NCBI GenBank assembly: GCA_028565635.1
Contig: JAOXYB010001791.1
Location: forward strand, 1-20,426
Direction of reading: 5' to 3'
Length of the DNA: 20,426 bases
DNA from: Phoronis ovalis
Lineage: Eukaryota; Phoronida; Phoronidae
The translations under genes were made by a program, and so were the position numbers. Under the pieces are notes generated by a model that was not told the origin of the DNA, did no database searches, and saw nothing but the letters and a program-made list of their open reading frames with translations. How positions within the stretch are numbered: the first letter of the stretch is position 1; each line of letters starts with the position of its first letter. Shown one piece after another: positions 1-9,854 of the stretch.

Positions 1-473
1 CTAGCCTAAGCGACCCACAAATCTATGGCCTTCCTAGAACCACATTTGAATCGTCCAGGTAGCGCTTCGTCTTCGCGACTATAGAATTTTTGTTACGTGC
101 CCTCGCAGGAACAAACATGGCCACCAATCGGCCATCTTGTAAGTAATCGAGATCAAAAGTATAAGCGACCTGCACTTTAGCCTGTATTTACTCTGTGCCG
201 AATATGAAAACGATCGGGTAAAAACTGAAGCTGTTATCGCGACACAAAGAAAGTGTTACATACGATGACGACGACAACAACGCCGACGCCTACACTACTA
301 CAATATGCCCATCCACCACTATGTGGATGGGCATAAAGAGAGAGTCCAACAATTTGTTTTTTTTCATGGTGTCAAAAAATTAAGAATTATGAAGATGATT
401 TTAAGGACAGGAGACAAATTAATTTTAATTTGAAAGTGTACAACAGTACTAAACGCAGTAAATAAAAGTATAC
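1..473. other. Left-edge intron of peroxidasin with CpG-rich patch
   Basis: This is the intron after the peroxidase exon, running out of the window. From 1 to about 300 it is much richer in CG dinucleotides than the surrounding AT-rich sequence (for example CTTCGTCTTCGCG at 65-77 and GACGACGACAACAACGCCGAC at about 268-288). It holds no exon resembling the end of the peroxidase domain on the minus strand. On the plus strand an ATG in good context at 117-119 is followed after 22 bases by CTT|GTAAGT, which could be a tiny first exon, and a CCAAT box lies at 124-128. It is either a promoter-like region or a recently inserted repeat; I cannot tell which. Confidence 0.4.
304..335. repeat. Perfect 13-bp inverted repeat with 6-base loop
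   Basis: TATGCCCATCCAC (304-316) and GTGGATGGGCATA (323-335) are perfect reverse complements around the loop CACTAT. The arms could form a hairpin in DNA or in RNA from either strand. It lies 139 bp inside the intron after the peroxidase exon, next to the CpG-rich patch. It may be the end of a fold-back element. Confidence 0.8.
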
Positions 474-1754
474 CTGGATGATGATAAATTTTCTGGAGTT
501 TTTCTCTTAGTTCTGAATTTTTGATTTCATCTTTCAAATCATCGAATGTTTCTGCTTTATTTAATCCACATTTCACTCTGTACTGATTATAATCTGGTAA
601 TCCATGATCTCTTCCTCGCTGAATATTTAAAGCAGCTAGATCTAATGCAACTGCATGTGCTAATTTGAAAAGTTTTTCTGTCAACTCCTTATTCAAAAAT
701 GAAGATGGTGTTAGTTTTTTTGCGGCTACTCCAAACAACCCTCTTAACACAGGGTCTATGCCACCTTCTTCAACAATTCTAAATGGTGCAAAGAAAGCTC
801 TGTGTAATGGCAAGTGGCCTTGAGGAATTTCTTTAAATGTTTCATTTAATCTATACAAAATTGGATTGATAAGACTATGTCCAAATCTAAATGCAGCTGT
901 AGAGAAACTATTCATTATACTGGCATCAACTTTAGGATTATAACCTTTGTATTCTCCAATCATCTGCATACCACGAGGTCCCAAAATCTTGGGCAAGAAA
1001 TTAGTGTATGTGATGTGCTGCAGTTGGGCCCCAACAATTTTTTTAGATTCATGATATAGTACATTACTATCCCAATGTCTATTAAGGAGGTGCAACTCAG
1101 AAGCTAATCGATTGTGTTCTCTCATCCATATTGTATGCATAGATAGCAAACCTAATTGTTCATTAGCTCTGTGATCTCCTGCTAGGAAGCATGGTATATG
1201 AGCAGTATTTGGATCTATTTGGCAATCTACAGGTGAATCGACATTGTATGGCAGTAGAGGCTTTCCTGACCTGGTTAGTACACCTGTTCTTAACAAACCA
1301 TAATCTGTAACAAAGTTCCGTAGCAAGTTTGCCTCCTCTTCTGAACTTCCATAGATACCTGACCCATCAATAAAAGCTGTGATCTGATTCATTTGTTCTC
1401 TGGGAGTAACTTTGTTAAAGAATACAGATGTCATACCAGATCCACACATTGCGCTAGACCTTGTAAATCCCATGCATTTACGATTAATTCTTGGATCGTT
1501 TTTTGGTATGACAATAGGGAAACATGGTGACTGATTTTCACATGTCTCATTACAGTGACGACCATCACTAAAACGTGCATTACTAACAGCTTGCGGGGAA
1601 AAGTCGATGTCATGGTCTAGAAACTGTCCCCACTGCATCAACATGTGAGTGTGTACTGCATCCTCAGTGATGTGTTGAGCTGATGCTATAGATGTAGACA
1701 CTAAACGTGCACTAGGTTTACGGTAACCATTATACAACTTATCTGAATCCCAAC
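474..1754 (-). CDS. PXDN: Peroxidasin exon: catalytic haem peroxidase domain (most of it)
   Basis: This 1281-bp exon, phase 1-1, has acceptor TTTATAG and donor CCAG|GTATAC. It encodes about 427 residues of an animal haem peroxidase domain. QFLDHDID holds the haem-linking Asp, the distal His (codon 1612-1614) and a calcium-binding Asp. TAFIDGS matches the T-x-F-x-D-x-S calcium loop. RANEQL holds the catalytic Arg (1168-1170) and haem-linking Glu (1159-1161). [10 protein letters not shown] holds the proximal His (877-879). [13 protein letters not shown] holds the conserved Asn behind it. The residue after the Glu is Gln, as in known peroxidasins, where myeloperoxidase has Met. The exon stops at KIYHHPG, before the NIDLW-type end of the domain, so the remainder lies left of the window. 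An open frame runs past the donor to 364 but loses family similarity there. Confidence 0.97.
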
Positions 1755-1911
1755 CTATAAAATGCATAGACATAAAAAGTTCAGTTACTATACCTAATAC
1801 AGTACAAAGATATTAAACACAGAAAATATTATCAAATGCAGTGCAGAAATAGACAATTATCAGATCAGAAATACTTGACAGTGAATCTACAAAAACAATG
1901 GTGTAACATAC
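1755..1911 (-). other. Intron, 157 bp
   Basis: This is a short phase-1 intron between the linker and peroxidase exons. Nothing besides splice signals is seen. Confidence 0.9.
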
Positions 1912-2145
1912 CTATAGGAGTATTGAAATTATTCTCATAGGCTGGATCAATCAGTCTTCTAAGTGGTGTCAATGATGCACCCATCATTGGATGCTGCAAG
2001 TTATTACAAGTTCCATCCACAGAACGATATTTCAGGTGGAAACACATGTCCGTGCAATTAACAACACGGCGATGCATCAAACAGCCAGATAGGTTAGCAA
2101 TGACTTGAAGATGTGATGGAGATATGATATCATTATACAATATAT
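1912..2145 (-). CDS. PXDN: Peroxidasin exon: linker part 2 and start of peroxidase domain
   Basis: This is a 234-bp exon, phase 1-1, with acceptor CTTACAG and donor ATAG|GTATGT. It reads [20 protein letters not shown], then [20 protein letters not shown] and [20 protein letters not shown], ending NNFNTPI. The cysteine-rich start and the YRSxDGTCNN motif open the animal haem peroxidase fold in this family. NLS and NCT are possible N-glycosylation sites. The G left at the end joins GT of the peroxidase exon to give Gly (TPIG). Confidence 0.96.
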
Positions 2146-2403
2146 CTGTAAGTAAACAAAACTAAGTTTTCAAAGTATACAAGGCAACTATTGCAAACAT
2201 ATCAGTTTCCATAGATACAACAACAGTACACAGTCCAAAAGTCACATTAATTCAAATACAATCTTAAGAAGGTTCTATTAAAGGAACAACTCATGACAAG
2301 GAAGAGTTCATGAAATAACTTTTAACAGGATTATACTCAGCATAGATGTATCAAAATTAAGTGTGATCATAGGAACAACACACATGGTACAACATACACA
2401 TAC

Positions 2404-2667
2404 CTGATCCATTGATATCCAGGTTATATCCTTGACGCACTTTTATCAGTACCAGTTCTAGTGTTCTTTCATAAACTTCATTGGCTCTGCCTAGTCTTTG
2501 TGCAGGTACAGATGGATATCGGAAGAGAGCCAGTAGATCGGAGGGATTCAGTCTGGCGCCTCGTGTATGAAACTGAGTAACTGTGTTGTCAGCAGCACGG
2601 TTTACTTCTGTAATAGCTTCTTGAATGGAATCGGTGACAAATTTGTCTCCAGGATATATACGAGTTT
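2404..2667 (-). CDS. PXDN: Peroxidasin exon: linker between Ig4 and peroxidase domain, part 1
   Basis: This is a 264-bp exon, phase 1-1, with acceptor ACTTAG and donor GTATGT. It reads TRIYPGDKFVTDSIQEAITE, then VNRAADNTVTQFHT, a DLLALFRYPS block and ERTLELVLIKVRQGYNLDINGS. SPNDLLALFRYP-like and ERTLxL segments are peroxidasin-specific and mark the predicted helical, non-catalytic region before the peroxidase core. The acceptor sits in a TTTTCATTTTACTTAG tract. The outgoing G joins AT to give Asp, so the next residues read DILYND, matching the family's YND-VSP block. Confidence 0.95.
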
Positions 2668-4053
2668 CTAAGTAAAATGAAAATAAATAAATTAGCAAAA
2701 AGAGTTCTGGAGTACTGGAAAACTAGTTTTGGAAGCTTCTTTCACTTGGTTATGAAAAAAATCAAACTTCAGGAATTATGACAATATATGGCCATCACTC
2801 AAAAAAAAACCTCAAAAATTGTTCAAAACTTTCATAAACACTAGGGCCCAATTTCTTATGTCTCGATTATCCTAAGGATATTCATGACCTTAAATTATAT
2901 TGCTGAATTTAACCTACGGTTATCAAGCACTTTAGGAAAGTCGAGACATAAGAAATCAGCCCTAGGAGCAATGTCATAGGTTGCAATATACTGCCCCACA
3001 TTCAGGAATTAGTCATGATCTTGATGAACCAAGTCTGCCATATTCCTAGAGCTTCATTTATGGAGTAGAGAGTATTTAACTAACCAAATGCAGGTCAGTA
3101 AGTATTAAGAAAAGAGTGGTTTCAAAACCGGATATCTAGCACTTTTAAACATAGTATAAAATATGGCATCAGGTAATGAATACAGCCTTCATCTCTACTG
3201 TTCTTGTTGGGTGACCATGGAGACATTTTTTATTTGAAAGTGGGTACAACTTCTAGATAATTTAATTGTGACATGTATTCATACCCCACATGTTACACGC
3301 AGCAGTGGCAGGGAAAAGAAATTTTGAAAAAGCTACCAAAACTTTCTCATATTATCTTTAGTACATCAAATGTATTAAGTTAATCAAAAGCATAAAACAT
3401 TGATAAACAAACAGCAGCAATTTCAATATGAGCACTTTTTGTGGTGTTTTTTTTACATCCATGGGCCATGTAAGGATCATGTTTATTGCAATTGCTTGTA
3501 AATTCGCGTAAAATAAAGAAAATCTCAATATTTAAGTATCATCTTTTATCGGAAACTGATGGAATTATTTTGCATAATGGATTCAATGGAATTCAAATAA
3601 ACACTTCTCTGCTCTACCATGAAACAGGACAGCCTGCCAATCCACTTGACCATCAAATGTGACAGGAATGTAAACATTTTCAATGTATGTATTCTTAATG
3701 GTGTTGCATGAGCACTACATGGCAGTCAGACAGAGGATCACTCAGTTCAAGTTTCAACCGCCTGCATTTCGATATCAGGGATGAAATGAAGCAAACTGGT
3801 AATTTATGAACCCCACTGTATTTGCCAGTGTGACAGTCAAAGAATAAGCCACACAAGGCTTTAGCATATTATTACATAGATGACTGCAGAAACATGACAC
3901 TTTAATTTTAGTAATAATTTAATACTGGTGTTCTTCTTTTAACCAGAAATCAGTATTTGCCAACAGTTTGATTACACTGGTTATTTTTGCATTGTAAAAT
4001 TCAACTGAAAGAATATAATTTTTTTGTATTTTTTTCTTGTGCTTAAGGTTTAC
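2668..4053 (-). other. Intron, about 1.4 kb
   Basis: This phase-1 intron between Ig4 and the linker contains the small inverted-repeat element at 2842-2964. The rest is AT-rich and shows no exon-like frame on either strand. Confidence 0.85.
2842..2964. mobile_element. MITE-like element with TA target duplication
   Basis: The element starts TAGGGCCCAATTTCTTATGT and ends with ACATAAGAAATCAGCCCTA. The two ends are inverted repeats of about 23 bp with a few mismatches in the middle (ATTTCTTATGTCTCGA is exact on both sides). TA flanks both ends, as expected for a target-site duplication. The inside is about 70 bp, with no coding capacity. The size, ends and TA site fit a non-autonomous DNA transposon; the superfamily is not clear (a GGGCC-type end resembles PIF/Harbinger, a TA site resembles Tc1/mariner). 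Confidence 0.8.
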
Positions 4054-4323
4054 CTTTAACTCTGACAAACATGGCCATCTTTGCAATGCCCCCACTGTTC
4101 GAAGCCTCGCATTCATATACCCCAGCATCGTTTTGTGATATGTTATGAATGGTCAATAAGCCTTCATTACTGATGGTATACTTTTCATTCTGGTTAAGTT
4201 CAACATTATCTTTGGTCCATTTTATTACAGGCTGAGGCTCTCCTGATGCACTGCAAGGAAGCTCAATGGTCTCTAAAGGATCTGTTTCAACATTTGTTGG
4301 AGTTACTGTGAAAGTTGGTGGCA
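4054..4323 (-). CDS. PXDN: Peroxidasin exon: Ig domain 4 (complete)
   Basis: This is a 270-bp exon, phase 1-1, with acceptor TTGTAG and donor AAAG|GTAAAC. It encodes a whole I-set Ig domain: PPTFTVTPTNVETDPLETI, then ELPCSASGEPQPVIKWTKDN (first cysteine and tryptophan), YTISNEGLLTIHNISQNDAG and VYECEASNSGG (second cysteine), ending FVRVK. The NIS tripeptide is a possible N-glycosylation site. This is the last Ig domain before the linker, as in other peroxidasins with four Ig domains. It has the same length as the Ig2 exon, in keeping with old exon duplication. Confidence 0.95.
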
Positions 4324-4518
4324 CTACAATTTCACAAATTGAAAGGTTAAGAGGTTATCAAATGCATCCAGCAACAACCACAACTCTATATATTAAAACT
4401 GATGCATTCTGGAACACCTACTAGTGGATTACGGTCTTAATTCAATTTTTATATTAAAATGATCTAACTATTTAGTTTAAACATCATGTCAGAAGACAAC
4501 TACTATAACATAAGTTAC

Positions 4519-4680
4519 CTTTAGGCCTTATCCTGATTTGGGCACTTGCCCGAATCCTCCCAGCTGTGTTTTCTGCTCTGCAACCATAAACTCCGACATC
4601 TCCTGGCTCGGCAGCCAATATCTGCAGCACAGACCCAACACCAAGCACACTAATACGACGACTACCAGGGATAGAATGAC
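4519..4680 (-). CDS. PXDN: Peroxidasin exon: Ig domain 3, C-terminal half
   Basis: This is a 162-bp exon, phase 1-1. It reads HSIPGSRRISVLGVGSVL, then QILAAEPGDVGVYGC and RAENTAGRIRASAQIRIRPK. GDVGVYGC carries the second Ig cysteine. The donor is AAAG|GTAACT. The acceptor is the weak TTTAAG with few pyrimidines before it. It is still the right one, because it restores Gly after WSKD and a TAA sits in the same frame directly upstream. A weak acceptor on a symmetric exon makes occasional skipping possible, though that is inference only. Confidence 0.92.
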
Positions 4681-4941
4681 CTTAAATCATGATACAATTA
4701 TTGAAAGACTGCATAAAGAATTAGGGCAATGAGCAACTATGTATAGAATATAATTCAAAGTCTACTAACTAATAAATTGTTTAACTTTCTATCTTTGTAA
4801 AATAAGGAAGGTATCAGTGTGCCTTGTTCACACGCCAACAATGTGACAAACCTAATAGTTTCAACTATAAACTGCCATAACAAAACACAATTGACAGTGT
4901 TGCATTTTGAGTACTTAATTTGTAAGATACTGAATACTCAC

Positions 4942-5058
4942 CATCTTTGGACCATGTGATATCAGGTTGTGGGTGACCATTCACATGGCATCTCAAATGT
5001 ATATTTTCACCTTCAACTGCAAGGCTATCTGTAGGAGGCTCACTAAATGAAGGAGCAA
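4942..5058 (-). CDS. PXDN: Peroxidasin exon: Ig domain 3, N-terminal half
   Basis: This is a 117-bp exon, phase 1-1, with acceptor TTTCAG and donor GATG|GTGAGT. It reads APSFSEPPTDSLAVEGENIH, then LRCHVNGHPQPDITWSKD. It contains the first Ig cysteine and the core tryptophan. The incoming TT joins G to give Val, and the outgoing G joins GT to give Gly in WSKDG. Because the intron that splits Ig3 is phase 1, both half exons are multiples of three. Exon skipping here would keep frame but break the domain. Confidence 0.94.
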
Positions 5059-6002
5059 CTGAAATGGTGAAAAATGTTTTAAATAAAGCTCAAGAATAAC
5101 CAAAGCTAACTAATATTAGATAATGATAAAGTGTTGCTTTACTGATATAGTGAAAGATAAAAAGGCTGAATAGAGTGAAAAAAAAATTTAATTTTGTAAC
5201 ATAAACAAACTTGTAAAAATAATTGAAACTAGATAGCCTTTTCGCCAAGACAATGGTAACTGCTTTTGACCTTAATAGCCAACCCTAGATATGCAAAATC
5301 TTTCTACACATTTAACTTTCTTTGGGGCATTACTTACTGTAAATTGGGGAGAGGGGAGAAAAATCAAATTAATGCTGACTATAGCAGATATTCTATCAAT
5401 AAAAGCTCTAAGAAGACAAACATGACAAGCCCAGTCAATAACTGAATGAACATCAAACAAAATCGCAACAGGAATTTAACAAAATTAATTCAGTTTGTTG
5501 GGCCTATTGACTCAAACTGATCTCGTGACCTCTGGATGACCTGTAAATGACAAGAACCAAATTTTTGAAAAATTTATACTATTTTGAAATTTTTACCTAT
5601 TGATCCCCTAAATGACCTTTGACCTCAACTTTCCCCATCCCCGGGATGCTAACAGTCAATCACACAAGCCTGTAAAACCAACTGTTCGTGAGTCATGGTA
5701 CATTTGTATAAATTAATTGAAAAGAAGCCCGAAAGAAGAATGTGACATTTTAGCACCTAAATAACCTTAGAGTTATCCAAATGACCCAATACCAACATTT
5801 TGAAATGTTCTGAGCAATTTCGGAAATTTAACCTTTGACCTCTAACTGGCCTTTGAAGTCAACAATGACCTACTCTAGAGTTGTTACACGTCTTCGATAT
5901 ATAATCTACTGAAGACTGGAAAGAAACAACAACAAAATGTACATGCCCAACAGGACAGCTGCTAACAGGACAGCTGCCAACAGCAGTTACCTCATGACCT
6001 AC
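5059..6002 (-). other. Intron, 944 bp, filled largely by a half-site repeat
   Basis: This is the phase-1 intron between Ig2 and Ig3. Most of it (about 5228-5925) is copy A of the TGACCT-rich repeat family. Next to the Ig2 donor is a 15-bp tandem pair (AACAGGACAGCTGCT, about 5948-5977). Confidence 0.8.
5228..5925 (+). repeat. TGACCT-rich dispersed repeat, copy A
   Basis: It opens with ACTAGATAGCCTTTTCGCC and ends near CTACTGAAGACTGGAAAGAA, the same start and end motifs as copies B and C, in the same orientation. A perfect direct repeat TGACCTTTGACCT (two AGGTCA half-sites spaced by one base, read on the minus strand) lies at 5613-5625, and a one-mismatch version at 5829-5841. Each is followed by a similar 3' part, so the copy is built of at least two sub-units about 216 bp apart. 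No open frame is seen. Confidence 0.7.
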
Positions 6003-6272
6003 CATGTACAGACAGCCTTGCTGATGCATGAATTGTTTCCAAGTTATTTGAAGCTGAGCATCGATACACTCCTCGGTCATCAAACATGGTATCAACAATT
6101 AACAAAGAGCCAGTGGCCAAGACAGTAAAACGGGAATTTGTAGGTAATGGTGATTCATCTTTTGTCCACGTAATCTCTGGTTCTGGAAGACCTGATGCTG
6201 CACAGTCCAGTGAAACTGTCTCACTCTCCACTGTATTAGTATGCCGGGGTCGTATAGTGAAAGACGGCTTTT
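6003..6272 (-). CDS. PXDN: Peroxidasin exon: Ig domain 2 (complete)
   Basis: This is a 270-bp exon, phase 1-1, with acceptor TTGCAG and donor CATG|GTAGGT. It encodes a whole I-set Ig domain in about 90 codons. It starts KPSFTIRPRHTNTVESETV, has the first cysteine in VSLDCAASG, tryptophan in EITWTKDE, then TGSLLIVDTMFDDRGVYRC with the second cysteine, and ends in ASARLSVH. The region SASNNLETIHA matches the ATNNIDSVHA part of vertebrate Ig2. A plus-strand open frame covering this exon is only its antisense shadow. Confidence 0.95.
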
Positions 6273-6487
6273 CTGCAATTACAATACCAAATACTAAAGG
6301 TTATCACACTGAATAACAAGATGTCCAAGAGTCACATAGCTTGTTGGGCAACATTTTAAAACGAATAGGAGCTAAAATCAAACATAAGATGCACTTGGGA
6401 ATTAAGTAGGATCATCTCAATATATCAGTGATTGCAAACAAAAATTCTCTCATGTACATGTGCATACTACATTTCGCATGTACCTAC

Positions 6488-6669
6488 CTGGTTCATAAGC
6501 ATGTCGTACACGAGCCTGCGAACTTTTTGTGTCACCTAGTGAATTGCGAGCCATACATTCATAAACTCCCATTGCATCATGCTGAGCATTCTGTATCATG
6601 AGTGTGCCATCACGTAAAACGCTGTATCTGGTCTCTGCTTCCTGATATTCAGTGTTTTCCACTTCATTG
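6488..6669 (-). CDS. PXDN: Peroxidasin exon: Ig domain 1, C-terminal half
   Basis: This is a 182-bp exon, phase 2 in (acceptor TTTTAG) and phase 1 out (donor GTAGGT). It reads NEVENTEYQEAETRYSVL, then RDGTLMIQNAQHDAMGVYEC and MARNSLGDTKSS, ending HAYEP. DGTLMIQN is a peroxidasin Ig1 signature, and MGVYEC carries the second Ig cysteine in the usual DxGxYxC setting (here AMGVYEC, with the Asp two residues earlier). It completes the I-set domain begun in the 7442-7559 exon. A second GT (GTA) lies four bases downstream of the chosen donor, but using it would shift the frame into Ig2. Confidence 0.94.
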
Positions 6670-7441
6670 CTAAAATGCAGCAAAACTATTGTGTATTCCA
6701 CTGCATGAATACAAATGAAATGTTACAGCCACAAGTTTGTCATAATCTTAAAGGTAACATGAACATTTATCCATTAGGCCACACCAAAAAGATAAATTGT
6801 TTAATAGGAGAAATGGTCGGGCTGTTTTTTAGTTTAATTTTAAGAAAGTGTTTAACAGGCAAAAACCAAGTCAACCAGGCTTTTTTAGTGCTAAAAGAAA
6901 AAGAAAATTCTCTTTTTTAAAGTGGTTGCACCTGTTAAACAAGGTTTATTCGAAGGAATAATAAAAGTGAAAATGATAAAATTTAAAGCAAGGTTTCCTT
7001 TTGACCTGGAAACAGAACCAATACATAACGTTTTTCTCACATATATTTACAGCATTTTTCAATTGAAACCGAGCATATGTAAATTAAAAGATCACATATT
7101 TGTGATGTAATTAATAGATTGTCCTGGAGATTTTTTTATACAATTTGCTTGTGTACATATTTAACCTTACAATGTTACTTTAACCCATACAGTGTTACGA
7201 CATGATATGACGTCAAATTTAGAATCACACAGTGTTACGGATGAGTATACATATCCAAACTACCCACAACACAATAATATAGGAAATAAAAATAAATGCT
7301 GGCTCTGAAGAACGATTCTCTTCAAACTTGATGAGAATTACATTAAAAGCTATGGGAAGAGAAAGACTGGTCATATATATGTATTTACCTCCAGTGATGT
7401 TACACACCATATTTTCTGAACAGAAAACAGATTCTACTTAC
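6670..7441 (-). other. Intron splitting Ig1, 772 bp
   Basis: This is the phase-2 intron inside Ig domain 1. It is AT-rich. Two short plus-strand open frames (6675-6920, 6922-7110) show no codon or motif pattern and are taken as chance. ACAGTGTTACG occurs twice, near 7188 and 7229, without clear meaning. Confidence 0.8.
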
Positions 7442-7559
7442 CTGTTATGGTACCAAATAATCTCGGGATCAGGATCTCCATCAGCACTGCACCTCAAATA
7501 AACTGTGTTACCAAATGATACTTCAACGTCACTAGGCTGTGTTATGATGTCAGGCTTTC
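7442..7559 (-). CDS. PXDN: Peroxidasin exon: Ig domain 1, N-terminal half
   Basis: This is a 118-bp exon, phase 1 in (acceptor ATTATAG) and phase 2 out (donor GTAAGT). It reads KPDIITQPSDVEVSFGNTV, then YLRCSADGDPDPEIIWYHN. It holds the first Ig cysteine (YLRC) and the core tryptophan (IIW) of an I-set Ig domain. Splitting of Ig1 after the C strand by a phase-2 intron makes this exon asymmetric, unlike all other Ig exons here. The final AG joins C of the next exon to give Ser. Confidence 0.94.
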
Positions 7560-8248
7560 CTATAATTCGACAATCAACTGCCATGTCATATTGTTCAAGA
7601 GATAAATTTTGACATAATATGTAATAACTTAAAAGTTATAAAGTAAATGAAGCAAATACTCCTACAATTGACATCATGAAATATAATATTATCACTGAAT
7701 ATGTACAGTCACCCTATTGAATTTATTTACATTAATTACTTTGTGGATCTCCGATTTTTACAGCTGAAGTTAGGTCATGTGGTGTGTGCATTGCGCAAAA
7801 GTTCTTAAGATGCATTGGAAGAAAAAGGTGTATTTGACATCAAAAAAGAAATAGTGCACTTGTTTTTCTCGTCGACATTGAAAGATTCTTTCACCAATTA
7901 ACAGCCAAATTAGTTAATGATTGTCCTTAAACCATGTTAGAATTTGTTGGAACTTTGATATTCCATGTCTGTTCTAACAAACTGAGCTTGTTAGATTAAC
8001 GAAATGATCTCATTAAGTAATGAAGTTATAATGAGCCCAAACAAAGGAGTTGAGAGGTGACTCTGGTATGCTGGATAAATAATATTATCATATGCATTGC
8101 AAAAACAGCCTTACAATGAATGACATGACAAGGCATGCACTGGTGTTTATTATGAAGAAATCAAACTCATAGGAAACATATATCAAAGGTAAGTATGCAA
8201 TATCTTTAGAAAGGTGCACAACACATGTCATCTACTATGTACACCTAC
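7560..8248 (-). other. Intron, 689 bp
   Basis: This is the phase-1 intron between the LRR cap and Ig1. I see no exon, repeat or RNA gene in it. Confidence 0.8.
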
Positions 8249-8409
8249 TGCATTTAAACTCTTCATGTGCAATGCTCTCAACTGATTTTCCCTGTAGGTT
8301 TTGTGGATACATACAAGTTGCTGCAGCCTGGGTCTCGGTGTGCTCCTTCAACATATCAGCCAACCACATAAGTTGGCAGTCACATACAAGTGCATTGGAA
8401 TCCAAACGT
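8249..8409 (-). CDS. PXDN: Peroxidasin exon: last LRR strand and LRR C-terminal cap
   Basis: This is a 161-bp exon with acceptor CTGTAG (phase 2 in) and donor TGCA|GTAGGT (phase 1 out). It reads [20 protein letters not shown], then a TETQAAATC and [10 protein letters not shown] segment, ending EEFKC. The CxC, later C and final C are the four cysteines of the LRR C-cap (LRRCT). WLADML and QAAA are strongly conserved in peroxidasin. Besides capping the LRR solenoid, this exon is the phase adapter of the gene: LRR exons are 2-2 and Ig exons are 1-1, and this one is 2-1. Using the donor at TGCA joins A+GA to give Arg before KPDI, matching the family spacing from the last cap Cys to Ig1. Confidence 0.95.
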
Positions 8410-9854
8410 CTACAGTGAAAAATAAATAAATCACTGCATGCAATACAAATATACACCATACATGAAGAGGTGTTCATTTCAACAAAATTAACCACCTAAC
8501 CTTGCCTGATTCCCCTATATAAACATCCATTTAACAACAAGCTCACAACTTTCTTGATTTTTAATAGCACTGGGTAACTAGATTAGTGTTTATTATTTAT
8601 ATTCACCTTCTACATTTGTAAATTTGGGCTGTTAGTTTCCCGTTCCCACAACTCTAGCATGATATGGGACTGCATGATCATTACAAAAATTCGTGGAAAA
8701 AGGGCTTATTTTGACTCCTTGAAAATCAAAGTAGGGTATAAAATTGAGAGCATAAAAAAAAACGAGCTAGTAAAAAAACTATGGAAAAAACTTTGTTCTT
8801 GTCGGGGTTCATGTTTACTAACATTACCTTCATTGACGGTATTTAATTATTCAGTAGCACGTAGAAAGGGTAAACTTTGTTTTTTGTCTCCTTGAAAACC
8901 TGAAAAAGGGGTGTTTTTTCAGTGCCAAAATATCCTTGTTTTTGCGAAAATAGGGCTACTAAATTTAGGAAAAATCAGCATATAGGGGATCATTTTAAAA
9001 ATGCATAATTGTCATGTGCTACGCCTTTTTGTTGAAGTGCGGGGACCGGAGTTAGTTTTGCACATAATTTACAGGTAGAAAGCTGAAAACAAATGACTTA
9101 ATGCAGAAGATCTAAAATTTAACAAATGGCGAAACAATGAAACATTTTTTAAGTTAACAAGTCAAGTATTTTGATTTTTCAGATAATGTAGTCACAACAT
9201 GATTAACTCCAGTACTGTATATTTTGACTGTCTGGATTCAAGCATGTTGTGACATATGACCTCCTATTGTACACTTAGCAGAGGTTAATTGGTCTAATTG
9301 TGTTTATGTTACAGGGTTATTACACCACATTGCTGAGACAGCTTTTGTCTCTGGGCAAAGTTAGTTAATCATGGGGAAACCACAAGTCATCTAATCATTT
9401 TATTAGCATCTTACATTGTTTTATTAATGTAAAACATTAGGATTAAAAGGTCTATAGCAATAATGGGAGTCACAGTACATGCATTCCACATTACTATACA
9501 GTCTAGGTTGATGTCTTTAGTCATAGAAGCTATGTCTCTCATAATACTTGGTACTATGTCTCTCATAATACTTGGTATTTTCCATGCATATCCCAGTCAG
9601 TGAACAAAATACTTCAACCATATTATATCTCACAGGGTTCAATGACCCACAAGTTATACACTGGGGCATAGGGGCTATTTGTAAGAATGAAAATGAATTA
9701 TTCTGATGTTCTGTGCATCTGGTAGTGCAAGCATTATGTGGTGATTTTTCACTATTCCAAAAATACATCTGTTATGATATTGTGATATACAATGGTTAAA
9801 ATGTGTATTAATGTAAGCCACTGCTAATAGTGTTTTTAAAAATAGAGAACTTAC
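8410..9854 (-). other. Intron, about 1.45 kb
   Basis: This phase-2 intron precedes the LRR cap exon. From about 8640 to 9060 it holds an A/T-run-rich stretch with scattered CGs that could be a decayed mobile element, but no ends are seen. An 11-bp inverted repeat (GTCACAACATG at 9191-9201, CATGTTGTGAC at 9243-9253) and a 24-bp tandem pair at 9530-9577 are present. Confidence 0.75.
9530..9577. repeat. Exact 24-bp tandem duplication
   Basis: CTATGTCTCTCATAATACTT plus GGTA occurs twice head to tail (9530-9553 and 9554-9577) without mismatch. It is intronic, with no coding effect, and probably a recent slippage event. Confidence 0.9.

Noticed and set aside
364-473. Extension of the peroxidase frame past 474 as a real C-terminus
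   Set aside because: There is a good donor at 473, similarity to the family stops exactly there, and the domain would lack its conserved end.
5937-6316. Plus-strand open frames opposite Ig2
   Set aside because: They are antisense shadows of the Ig2 exon and its flanking intron.
6675-7110. Plus-strand open frames in the Ig1 intron
   Set aside because: They are short, low-complexity and antisense to an intron, with no recognisable motif.
8659-8895. Plus-strand 78-codon frame, possibly a decayed transposon gene
   Set aside because: It is Lys-rich through A runs and has no catalytic motif; no element ends were found around it.
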